Assembly: GCA_005877225.1 (NCBI GenBank)
Contig: VBPK01000168.1
Location: forward strand, 1-23,359
Source of the DNA: Nitrososphaerota archaeon
GTDB lineage: Archaea; Thermoproteota; Nitrososphaeria; Nitrososphaerales; Gagatemarchaeaceae
Reading direction: 5' to 3'
Length of the DNA stretch: 23,359 nucleotides
In this document: positions 13,361-19,757 of the stretch, one piece after another
Numbering within the stretch: the stretch's first letter is position 1
Layout: each line of letters begins with the position of its first letter
The notes under the pieces: generated by a model
Told to the model about the DNA's origin: nothing
What the model saw: the letters and a program-made list of their open reading frames with translations, nothing else
Database searches by the model: none
Position numbers and translations under genes: made by a program

Positions 13361-13716
13361 GCTGATTCGTTGGGATTCTTGCCTTCCCATCGTCTCGCCC
13401 ACTCCGCCAAGTCGCCGAGTATTCCCTTCAACTCGATTCCCTTCTTAGTCAGAGAGTATTCGACGCGTGGAGGAGTATCCGGGATGACCTTCCGCTGGAC
13501 CACGCCTTGCCGGTCGAGTTCGTTGAGGCGTTCTGCTAGGCTCGTCGCGCTTATGCCGTTGATCCTCCGCTTGAGTTCGTTAAACCTCGCGGGCTCCTGC
13601 AGCCCGAGCGCGTGAATGATCGGTAGCGTCCACGTCTTGGTGAGCTCGTTCCATGCAGCGTGTATCGGCTTGCATCCGTCGATGACTTCTTGGTTAAGCT
13701 GTGGTGACTTACTCAA
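13342..13716 (-). CDS. HxlR-family transcription regulator, divergent from DoxX cluster
   Basis: TTG 13716 (no in-frame ATG ahead; the upstream frame closes at 13734) gives 124 residues. HxlR marks: W-T-L-P-I-I-H-A-L (helix 2), P-A-R-F-N-E-L-K-R-R-I, S-A-T-S-L-A-E-R-L-N-E-L (recognition helix), G-V-V-Q-R-K and R-V-E-Y-S-L-T-K-K-G. A single cysteine, C15, lies in the N-terminal segment typical of redox-sensing HxlR proteins. It faces the DoxX-PPOX-HtrA cluster across 77 bases that hold a TATA box and an inverted repeat, so it probably controls that cluster and itself. It differs clearly from the 5397 HxlR in sequence, so they are not a recent duplication. Confidence 0.87.
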   Translation of the reverse strand: MSKSPQLNQEVIDGCKPIHAAWNELTKTWTLPIIHALGLQEPARFNELKRRINGISATSLAERLNELDRQGVVQRKVIPDTPPRVEYSLTKKGIELKGILGDLAEWARRWEGKNPNESAYVLTK

Positions 13717-13793
13717 ATCTATGTTACCTACTTAGTAGCCCAAGACTACCAGGGATATAAACCTGACTGCCTGTGGGTCTGGTGGGAAAAAAC
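13717..13793. promoter_or_regulatory. divergent promoter/operator between HxlR and DoxX
   Basis: CTACT-T-AGTAG (13728-13738) is a perfect 11-base palindrome overlapping a GTTACC half-site (13723-13728) like that in the other HxlR promoter. GATATAAA (13754-13761) is the TATA box for the DoxX gene; read backwards (TTTATATC) it can serve HxlR. GGTGG (13781-13785) precedes ATG 13794 by 8 bases. Confidence 0.5.
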
Positions 13794-14198
13794 ATGATGC
13801 CGGAGATAATAGGAAGTCTCGGGGCCCTGGCCGCGCTTCCCTTGAGGGTAGCGATGGGCGCCGCCTTTGTGGCGCACGGATACCCGAAGCTCAACAGGAA
13901 AACAATAGAGAAGATGAAGGGGTTGGGGTTGTCGCCCGCGGCAACAGCGGCAGGAGCCCTAACCGATTTCGTGGGAGGAATAGCATTAGTCATCGGCTTC
14001 GTCATTCCGCTCGCAGCCCTGCTTATCGCGTCGGAGATGCTCGGCACTACGCTCCTCTCGAAGTTCAGGATGAACAAGGGCTTTCTACTCGGCTACGAGC
14101 TCGACATATCTTACCTCGCTGAGGCTTTGACGCTGTTCCTGCTGGGCGGGGGACCCCTCTCGATCGATGCCGTCCTGAGGATAGGCGAAGAGAGTTGA
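13794..14198 (+). CDS. DoxX-family membrane protein (copy 1)
   Basis: Start ATG 13794 (or 13797) is preferred over the longer GTG 13773 because the TATA box predicts a transcript start near 13781 and a GGTGG ribosome site precedes 13794. The protein (134 aa) has four membrane helices and the DoxX opening R-V-A-M-G-A-A-F-V-A-H-G-Y-P-K-L. It ends with Y-E-L-D-I-S-Y-L and G-G-G-P-L-S-I-D, also found in the second DoxX gene of this cluster (15539), so the two are paralogues. DoxX proteins are linked to thiosulfate:quinone oxidation in Acidianus (DoxDA) and to redox-stress complexes in mycobacteria; neither role can be read from sequence here. Its stop overlaps the next ATG (TGATG), showing translational coupling. 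Confidence 0.8.
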   Translation: MMPEIIGSLGALAALPLRVAMGAAFVAHGYPKLNRKTIEKMKGLGLSPAATAAGALTDFVGGIALVIGFVIPLAALLIASEMLGTTLLSKFRMNKGFLLGYELDISYLAEALTLFLLGGGPLSIDAVLRIGEES

Positions 14199-14563
14199 TG
14201 AAAGAGAAGCAGGAGAGCGTGAAGTTCACTGAGAAGGAGGCGGAGTACCTGGTGGAGCAAAGACTCGGCAGGATAGCTACTGCGTCCCCCGATCTGGAGC
14301 CCCACGTGGTGCCGGTGGGCTTCGAGTTTGACGGCAGCTACATCTACTTCGGGGGCTGGAGCCTGGGGAGGACCCTTAAGTTTCGCAACATCATGCGGAA
14401 CAACAAAGTCGCGTTTGTTGTCGACGACCTAGTGTCCATGCGCCCGTGGCGAGTTAGAGGGATCGAGATCAGAGGAATTGCGGAGAAGGTCGAGTGCGAT
14501 GAGGGACGAGTCTGCGTGCGTATCACTCCGACCCGAAAGGTGAGCTGGGGGCTCGAGGTGTAG
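14198..14563 (+). CDS. PPOX-class (probably F420-dependent) flavin-fold protein
   Basis: ATG 14198 overlaps the DoxX stop. The 121-residue split-barrel protein shows Q-R-L-G-R-I-A-T-A (beta 1-2), P-H-V-V-P-V-G-F-E-F-D-G-S-Y-I-Y-F-G-G, R-N-I-M-R-N-N-K-V-A-F-V-V-D-D, and R-G-I-E-I-R-G-I-A, the sequence of the pyridoxamine-5'-phosphate-oxidase-like clan, closest in pattern to the group annotated as probable F420-dependent enzymes (C-terminal I-T-P-T-R-K-V-S-W-G). Such enzymes bind F420 or FMN and reduce small substrates or bind haem. Cofactor is inferred, not shown. Position between DoxX and HtrA, with coupled translation, suggests a joint redox-stress job. Confidence 0.8.
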   Translation: MKEKQESVKFTEKEAEYLVEQRLGRIATASPDLEPHVVPVGFEFDGSYIYFGGWSLGRTLKFRNIMRNNKVAFVVDDLVSMRPWRVRGIEIRGIAEKVECDEGRVCVRITPTRKVSWGLEV

Positions 14564-14566
14564 GAG

Positions 14567-15532
14567 TTGGAACTCTCGGATCTTAACGACCAGATAGTCA
14601 AGGCGGTCGAGAAGCTCAGCGGGAGCGTCGTGAGCATAGACAGTGTGAGGCTGGCGAGAGACTACAGGTTCGGCGTCGTTCCGCTCGAGGGTCAGGCATC
14701 GGGTGTTATAATCGATTCGACGGGTTACATAGTGACGAACAACCACGTCATCGATGGTGCCGCGACGGTCCAAGTCACACTCAAGGATGGACGGACTTTC
14801 ATCGGAGAAGTAGTTGGCACGGACCCGGCGACCGATGTGGCCCTTGTGAGGGTTGATGGCGTGAACCTGCCTGTCGCCATGCTGGGAGATTCGGAGAGTC
14901 TCAAGGCGGGGCAGATAGTGCTTGCGATAGGCAACGCGCTAGGGTTGCCTGGTGGTCCAACCGTGTCCATGGGAGTGATCGGCGCCCTCGGGAGGCCTCT
15001 CCCCGGGACTGATTTTGTCCTCGAAGGCTTCATTCAGACCGACGCAGCGATAAACCCCGGAAACAGCGGAGGCCCGCTAGCTGACCTGAGCGGCAACGTG
15101 ATCGGAATCAACACCGCGATGATACCCTTCGCTCAGGGAGTCGGCTTCGCGATACCGACTCACACTGTCAACAGAGTCGTGGAGCAGATACTGCGGCACG
15201 GGAGAGTTGTGAGGCCCTTCCTTGGGATCTCGGGTGTCGACATGAATCCGGCGATTGCAAGGAGGTTCAACCTCCCCGTTGATTCAGGTGTGCTTCTTGC
15301 GGAGGTCGGAAGGGATACCCCGGCCTACGAAGGCGGCCTGAAGTCGGGAGACATCATAGTTCGAGTGGGAGACCAGGAGGTCAAGCAGATGAGGGACCTC
15401 CTGCTGTCTCTTTCCGGAGTTTCGGTAGGTAATGTTCTCCGCATACGTTTCGTGCGCGGCGGGGGGGAACACGAAACCTCCGTCAGGCTGGTAGAGTCGC
15501 CCAACCAGGTAGTTCAGAGGGGAGGAGAGTAG
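14567..15532 (+). CDS. HtrA/Deg-type serine protease with PDZ domain (copy 1)
   Basis: TTG 14567, three bases after the PPOX stop, gives 321 residues. The trypsin-fold protease part carries the full triad: H60 in T-N-N-H-V, D90 in A-T-D-V-A-L-V, S167 in N-P-G-N-S-G-G-P-L. A single PDZ domain follows (about 215-310: R-P-F-L-G-I-S-G ... G-L-K-S-G-D-I-I-V-R-V-G). There is no signal peptide or membrane helix, so the enzyme appears cytoplasmic, unlike most bacterial DegP/DegS, unless an unseen upstream start adds one. It likely degrades or refolds damaged proteins. TTG start is weak but no other start is near; AGGAG lies directly before it. A second, diverged HtrA closes the same cluster (18599). 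Confidence 0.9.
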   Translation: MELSDLNDQIVKAVEKLSGSVVSIDSVRLARDYRFGVVPLEGQASGVIIDSTGYIVTNNHVIDGAATVQVTLKDGRTFIGEVVGTDPATDVALVRVDGVNLPVAMLGDSESLKAGQIVLAIGNALGLPGGPTVSMGVIGALGRPLPGTDFVLEGFIQTDAAINPGNSGGPLADLSGNVIGINTAMIPFAQGVGFAIPTHTVNRVVEQILRHGRVVRPFLGISGVDMNPAIARRFNLPVDSGVLLAEVGRDTPAYEGGLKSGDIIVRVGDQEVKQMRDLLLSLSGVSVGNVLRIRFVRGGGEHETSVRLVESPNQVVQRGGE

Positions 15533-15538
15533 TAGCAG

Positions 15539-15949
15539 TTGTCTGGAATTCTTGAACCACTGCTCCCGTACACCCCCTACTTGGCGCTCCTCGCGAGAGT
15601 CTGGGTCGGAACCAACTTCATTCTACACGCTAACCTCAAGCTCCCGAAGAAGGGGAGAGAACAGGCTGCGCAGTGGATGAAGAGTATGGGACTGCCTGCC
15701 GTGGCAGCCTCACTCGCAACGACTCTCGAACTCGTGGGAGGGCTATTCCTGATAGTGGGACTGATTGTCCCCGTCGTCGCTTTCCTCTTCGCGATCGAGA
15801 TGATATCGACGTCCGCTCTGAACAAGCTGAAGATGAAGAGGGCGTACATCGGTGGCTATGAGCTGGACGTGCTCTACGTCCTCCTCGCGATCGTCCTCTT
15901 CTTGCTCGGGGGCGGAGCTCTCTCGATCGACTCGGTGATTGGGCTATGA
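15539..15949 (+). CDS. DoxX-family membrane protein (copy 2)
   Basis: TTG 15539, six bases after the HtrA stop and preceded by GGAGGAGAG, starts a 136-residue, four-helix DoxX protein. It shares with copy 1 a matching end (G-G-Y-E-L-D-V-L-Y-V-L and L-G-G-G-A-L-S-I-D-S-V) and the P-A-V-A-A-S-L ... E-L-V-G-G-L-F-L-I-V-G centre, but lacks the A-H-G-Y-P-K start, having L-H-A-N-L-K instead. The pair likely arose by duplication and may form a heteromeric membrane complex. Its stop overlaps the next gene (ATGA at 15946). Confidence 0.75.
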   Translation: MSGILEPLLPYTPYLALLARVWVGTNFILHANLKLPKKGREQAAQWMKSMGLPAVAASLATTLELVGGLFLIVGLIVPVVAFLFAIEMISTSALNKLKMKRAYIGGYELDVLYVLLAIVLFLLGGGALSIDSVIGL

Positions 15950-16443
15950 CCGCGCCTGAGTTCGCAGCGAATGCGGTGCGGGAGAGAAGGCCATTGCCTT
16001 CGATAACCATCTCGCCGATGGAGGTCTTGAAGAGGTACAGGGTTGTGGCGGTAGTCGGGGCGTCGAGGAATCCAGAGAAAGACGCACACACTGTGCCAGA
16101 GTACCTTAAGGAGCACGGTTTCACGGTCATACCAATCAATCCCGGCGTGCGTGAGATTCTCGGAGAGAAGGCCTACCCGAGTCTCTTCGATGTCCCTGAA
16201 GGAATCGGGAAGGAGATTCAGGTTGTCGACGTTTTCAGGCCGAGCGAGGAGCTTCCTCGAGTCGCGGAGCAGGTGGTGATTTTCAGCAAGCGTTTCGGCG
16301 TATCGCCAGTCTTCTGGGCGCAGCTCGGTCTCGAGAGCGAAGAGGCGAAAGAGATACTCTCGAAGAACGACATCCGGTACGTAATGAACGCTTGCATGAG
16401 GGCAACGTATCGCATGGGGGAGGACGAATATGACCTGGCTTAG
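15946..16443 (+). CDS. CoA-binding domain protein (YccU-like)
   Basis: ATG 15946 overlaps the DoxX stop by four bases. The 165-residue protein is a single Rossmann-like CoA-binding domain: V-V-A-V-V-G-A-S-R-N-P-E-K (nucleotide loop, near 33-45), the mid motif P-I-N-P-G-V-R-E-I, Y-P-S-L-F-D-V-P-E, V-D-V-F-R-P-S-E-E, and P-V-F-W-A-Q-L-G-L, ending with M-N-A-C-M-R. This is the usual YccU/CoA_binding_2 set. Such proteins bind CoA or acyl-CoA and may reduce or protect protein thiols; the exact role is unknown. It overlaps the next small membrane gene by 14 bases. Confidence 0.85.
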   Translation: MTAPEFAANAVRERRPLPSITISPMEVLKRYRVVAVVGASRNPEKDAHTVPEYLKEHGFTVIPINPGVREILGEKAYPSLFDVPEGIGKEIQVVDVFRPSEELPRVAEQVVIFSKRFGVSPVFWAQLGLESEEAKEILSKNDIRYVMNACMRATYRMGEDEYDLA

Positions 16444-16705
16444 TGGTAGTAGTAGTAGTCAGGAACTCGCCGAGAACTCTGTTGCGACCCTCATAGACTT
16501 CGCCTCTATCCTCGTCGCCTACAACCTAGGGGTCCTGCAGCTGGGAGTTGCAGTCGGGCTCGCTTACGCTGTCTTTGATGCCTACGTCGTCATATGGATG
16601 CGCAGGCGGATCACTGGATTGGTTAGGAGGTTAGTCCGTCTTCTCCTCCGCCGCCCCGCGGCGATCAGCACCGCATCGAACGGTAACAGGAAGGAGATGA
16701 GCTAG
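16430..16705 (+). CDS. small membrane protein
   Basis: ATG 16430 lies inside the last 14 bases of the CoA-binding gene, and the stop is two bases from the next ATG, so it is in the same operon. The 91 residues include a Ser-rich start (coded by an AGT run near 16446-16459), one long or two short membrane segments (about 22-57: VLQLGVAVGLAYAVFDAYVV), then an Arg-rich, positively charged tail that should be cytoplasmic. No family recognised. The tight spacing on both sides is the main support for it being real. Confidence 0.55.
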   Translation: MTWLSGSSSSQELAENSVATLIDFASILVAYNLGVLQLGVAVGLAYAVFDAYVVIWMRRRITGLVRRLVRLLLRRPAAISTASNGNRKEMS

Positions 16706-16707
16706 CC

Positions 16708-17823
16708 ATGTCGTTGATTCCGTTCGCGCTGGTTTCCGGGATAGATCTTAATTCCCTCTTCAGTCTCGCGACTTATGCGCTCTTCTTCGTCTTCATCCTG
16801 TACGGGCAGAGGATTCAGTACTACGTGACGCTCGGCAACATCAGTCGGTCGCTGAATCGGCTGAAGGTGATGGAGGATGGGGCGAAGAAGGAGGCACTCG
16901 ATTACATCACTCAAGGCCGGGGCGACAAGGAGGAGATTACAGAGAGAGTGAACGGAGTCCTGGAGTACGTCACGATCATGCCGGAGAGCGTCGACCCGAG
17001 CGGGGTGATCTCGAAGATAGAACACGTGGTCAGGACCGGGGACGACAGAATCAGGGGCGAGGTAAGGTCGCTTCTCGGGAGCACCGACAGGGTGAAGGTC
17101 TCGGTGGCACAAAACATGCTCGAGGTTGCGAGCGCTCTGAATACTCTTCACAAGGTAGTGAGGCACTACTACCTTACCGGGAAGAAGACGAGCTCATACA
17201 TGACCCTCGTTCAACTGCAGATGATGATGCCGCAGATAATGGAGCAGGCGCAGGCTCTTGCGAAGGCCGCGACAGCAATAAGGGAGGCGCAGCCGATCGG
17301 CGACGGGCTCGGGCCGACGGTGGCTTCGAGGTTCTTAGGAGGCGCTCCTGCTCAGAGTCTCGGGAGAGACACCGTGATGGCCGTGACCCAGTACGAGGGG
17401 AGACATCTCTACGTGGTGAAGGCGGAGGGTCCCATGGGCTACGTCGGGGAGCCCGGGGTAGCTCTGAGACGCCTGATAGAAGAGATGGGGGTCAAGCCCG
17501 CTGGGATCATAATGGTGGATGCGGCGTTGAAACTTGAGGGGGAGAAGACCGGAGAGATCGCGGAGGGCGTGGGTGCCGCAATAGGGGGAATCGGGGTCGA
17601 AAAGTTCCAGATAGAGGAGGTGGCCGCCAACCACAAGATCCCGATCTACGCGATCTTGGTTAAGGAGTCCGACGTTGAGGCGATAACGACGATGAAGAAG
17701 GAGATCGGAGACGCTGTCCCATTGGTGGTGGAGCGGATGAAGAGGCTCATCGCAGAGAGGACCTCTGAAGGAGACAGCGTGGTTCTCATCGGTGTGGGCA
17801 ACACTCTGGGCGTCGGGCAGTAA
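16708..17823 (+). CDS. DUF1512-family archaeal protein
   Basis: ATG 16708 with GGAGATGAG upstream gives 371 residues. An N-terminal membrane helix (about 14-33, SLATYALFFVFILYGQ) anchors a large cytoplasmic part with long helices, then I-G-D-G-L-G-P-T-V-A-S-R-F (about 192-204), a compact alpha/beta segment with R-H-L-Y-V-V-K-A-E-G-P-M-G-Y-V-G-E-P-G and I-I-M-V-D-A-A-L-K-L-E-G-E-K-T-G, ending with V-V-L-I-G-V-G-N-T-L-G. This matches the DUF1512 proteins common in Thermoproteota and Nitrososphaerota. Their function is unknown. Gene order next to proteases and DoxX proteins suggests envelope or quality-control links, only as inference. Confidence 0.7.
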   Translation: MSLIPFALVSGIDLNSLFSLATYALFFVFILYGQRIQYYVTLGNISRSLNRLKVMEDGAKKEALDYITQGRGDKEEITERVNGVLEYVTIMPESVDPSGVISKIEHVVRTGDDRIRGEVRSLLGSTDRVKVSVAQNMLEVASALNTLHKVVRHYYLTGKKTSSYMTLVQLQMMMPQIMEQAQALAKAATAIREAQPIGDGLGPTVASRFLGGAPAQSLGRDTVMAVTQYEGRHLYVVKAEGPMGYVGEPGVALRRLIEEMGVKPAGIIMVDAALKLEGEKTGEIAEGVGAAIGGIGVEKFQIEEVAANHKIPIYAILVKESDVEAITTMKKEIGDAVPLVVERMKRLIAERTSEGDSVVLIGVGNTLGVGQ

Positions 17824-17846
17824 CCAGGTGCACTCGAAGAAGCTAA

Positions 17847-18521
17847 ATGAGGGAGACGAACTCGGGGGGAGCAGAGAAAGCGTTGACCAGCGAGATCCCG
17901 ACGAGCAGGGACGATAGAATGAATCCCGAACTACCGAATTCTCTGAGGAGCGAGCGAGATGGGGCCGTCCTGAATTTGATCGAGGAGGAGGAGTTGACGG
18001 GCTTCACGTTCGACGGGTTGAGGAGGAAGATGGGGACCCACCCCGAGACTCTCTCCCGGATACTCGGCAGGCTTCAGGAGGACGGCATAGTGGAGGCAGC
18101 CGCCGACGGTTACAGGGTCACAGAAAAGGCGAGAGGCGTGATGGTGATGCACCCTCTCGGCACTGCTCCTTCTCGCATCCCACTTCTGAGCACGCTGCTT
18201 CCCTTCGACATCGGGGTCAGAGAAATCATCTCTGAGCTGAAGGGGAGATGGTTCGGGACACTGCGCTGGATAGGCTACTCCGAGAACGAGGAGGGAACGA
18301 CGCTCAAGTGGGTAACCGAGAACGGGAGCGTTCAGATCGACGCGAGGTTCTCCGATGGGGAGCTCCACGTGGAGGCGAAGACCGCCGCGGGCAACACCCT
18401 TAACGATGCGGTCAGGGCCGCGCACGAACTTATCGGGCACATCTCCAGAATCTATACAAGGTCCAGGTTCCGCGGGCCCCAGAGGCTCCAGATGTTCAAC
18501 ACATACCTAGCTCTCGCCTAG
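17847..18521 (+). CDS. winged-helix protein with unknown C-terminal domain
   Basis: ATG 17847 follows the DUF1512 gene by 23 bases; an inner ATG at 17919 is equally possible. A winged helix occupies about 35-95: D-G-A-V-L-N-L-I-E-E-E, F-T-F-D-G-L-R-R-K-M, P-E-T-L-S-R-I-L-G-R-L-Q-E-D-G-I-V-E. The remaining 125 residues (I-P-L-L-S-T-L-L-P-F-D ... R-W-F-G-T-L-R-W-I-G-Y) look like a beta-rich ligand or protein-binding domain of a type seen in archaeal regulators, not otherwise recognised. As the penultimate gene of the cluster it may be its regulator or a coupled sensor. It is separated from the second HtrA gene by 65-77 bases. Confidence 0.65.
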   Translation: MRETNSGGAEKALTSEIPTSRDDRMNPELPNSLRSERDGAVLNLIEEEELTGFTFDGLRRKMGTHPETLSRILGRLQEDGIVEAAADGYRVTEKARGVMVMHPLGTAPSRIPLLSTLLPFDIGVREIISELKGRWFGTLRWIGYSENEEGTTLKWVTENGSVQIDARFSDGELHVEAKTAAGNTLNDAVRAAHELIGHISRIYTRSRFRGPQRLQMFNTYLALA

Positions 18522-18598
18522 CACAGCCGTGACTGGTTTTCCCTTCAAAGTACTCAACAAGTAGCCCTCCCCCCATACCCCTCACGGTGAATCGAACG

Positions 18599-19522
18599 AT
18601 GGAAGATGACACGCAGCTGTTGCAATCTCTATCAGACGCAATTTCTGGTCTGGCAGAGCGGGTCTCACCTTCGGTAGTGAAGGTGGAGATGGGAAGATGG
18701 GGAGGGAGTGGAGTGGTGTGGGACAAGGAGGGGCATGTGGTGACCGCGAACCACGTCGTGGGAAGACGGACGAGCGCTAAGGTCGAGCTGCAGGACGGAA
18801 GGAGCCTCGAGGCGAAGATTATCGGCCGCGACCCGACATCTGACGTGGCGTTACTGAAGGTCGAGGCGACCGGATTGAAGCCGATAGAGCTAGGGGATTC
18901 TCAGCCGCTGAAGTCTGGACAGTTCGTCCTGGCACTCGCGAACTCACTCGGCAGCAGGGTGAACATAACCTCCGGGATCGTCACGAATCCGAGCAGGACC
19001 ATTCCGGGATGGTGGGGAGTCGTCGTCGAGGACGCCGTGATTACGGACGCGAGGCTCAACCCTGGATACTCGGGCGGGCCGCTCGTCGACGCCTCCGGGA
19101 AGATGATAGGGATGAACGTGGCCTACGCTTCCTCGAGGGGGATAGCAGTCCCGGTGAGTACCCTCAAGGGCATCGCATCGAAGCTGTCCCGCGAAGGGAA
19201 GATCAGGAGGTCCTACCTCGGGATTGCTCCCGAGCCAATCTCCCTTCCGAAGGAGCTCTCGAAGGCCGCGAAGCTGAGCCAGAATCAGGGAATCTTGGTT
19301 CTCTCAACCGAGCCGGGAAGCCCAGCGAGCAAGGCCGGTGCCTTCGTCGGGGACATAATCGTGAAGATCGGCGATCACGAGGTGGCGAACCTGTACGAGC
19401 TGCACAAGGCCCTGGACGAGCAGCTCATCGGGAAGACGGTCAGCCTCCGGGTGCTGAGAGGCGGCGTCATCACCGAGCTGAAGGTCACCCCGGAGGAGGC
19501 GAAAGAATGGAACGAGCAGTAG
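18599..19522 (+). CDS. HtrA/Deg-type serine protease with PDZ domain (copy 2)
   Basis: ATG 18599 (with GGTGA 8 bases upstream) is preferred over GTG 18587; 307 residues. Triad: H52 in T-A-N-H-V-V, D82 in T-S-D-V-A-L-L, S158 in N-P-G-Y-S-G-G-P-L (Tyr replaces the usual Asn before Ser). A PDZ domain follows (about 205-295: Y-L-G-I-A-P-E ... G-A-F-V-G-D-I-I-V-K-I-G-D). No signal peptide is visible. It shares the architecture of the 14567 protein but is quite different in sequence, so an old duplication. The region just after the catalytic Asp-loop (N-I-T-S-G-I-V-T-N-P-S) is longer and more polar. It likely has a distinct substrate set. No strong TATA was seen ahead, so co-transcription with the upstream genes is likely. 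Confidence 0.88.
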   Translation: MEDDTQLLQSLSDAISGLAERVSPSVVKVEMGRWGGSGVVWDKEGHVVTANHVVGRRTSAKVELQDGRSLEAKIIGRDPTSDVALLKVEATGLKPIELGDSQPLKSGQFVLALANSLGSRVNITSGIVTNPSRTIPGWWGVVVEDAVITDARLNPGYSGGPLVDASGKMIGMNVAYASSRGIAVPVSTLKGIASKLSREGKIRRSYLGIAPEPISLPKELSKAAKLSQNQGILVLSTEPGSPASKAGAFVGDIIVKIGDHEVANLYELHKALDEQLIGKTVSLRVLRGGVITELKVTPEEAKEWNEQ

Positions 19523-19567
19523 TTGTAGTTTCATTCGAACCGAGGGAACCACCTCGCCCGCTGCCAC

Positions 19568-19595
19568 TCTGGCCCCTCCCGCCCCTCGGGCCAGA
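19568..19595 (+). terminator. GC-rich hairpin after the second HtrA gene
   Basis: TCTGGCCC (19568-19575) pairs with GGGCCAGA (19588-19595) around 12 bases, 45 bases after the HtrA stop and followed by a C/T-rich run. It may end the long plus-strand cluster; it lacks a clear T-tract. Confidence 0.35.
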
Positions 19596-19671
19596 CCCCT
19601 CTCCTCCGAGATATCTCGTACCCTAGCTGATCATCACGTTATGCGGGAGAACGCGAGGCCAACCTGTCGAC

Positions 19672-19744
19672 TTGACTCGGACTCGCGGGTTCAGCCCGTC
19701 ACGGGGGCAACCGGGAGGAACTTACGAGTCAACGAAGTCTTCCC
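19672..19744. other. structured element between convergent genes, with alternative hairpins
   Basis: TTGACTCG (19672-19679) pairs with CGAGTCAA (19725-19732), enclosing a smaller CGGG-TTCAG-CCCG hairpin (19686-19698). The 3' arm also lies in the loop of a different hairpin, GGGAG..ACTT (19713-19723) with AAGT.TTCCC (19735-19744), so the two folds exclude each other. On the minus strand the second hairpin starts 14 bases after the topoisomerase stop and could shape its 3' end. No ORF is convincing here. Origin could be a 3' UTR structure, small RNA or worn insertion-element end. Confidence 0.35.
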
Positions 19745-19757
19745 CTGTTATTGAACC

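Noticed and set aside
19009..19626. 205-residue plus frame rich in Arg, Gly and Pro
   Set aside because: Out-of-frame shadow of the second HtrA gene.
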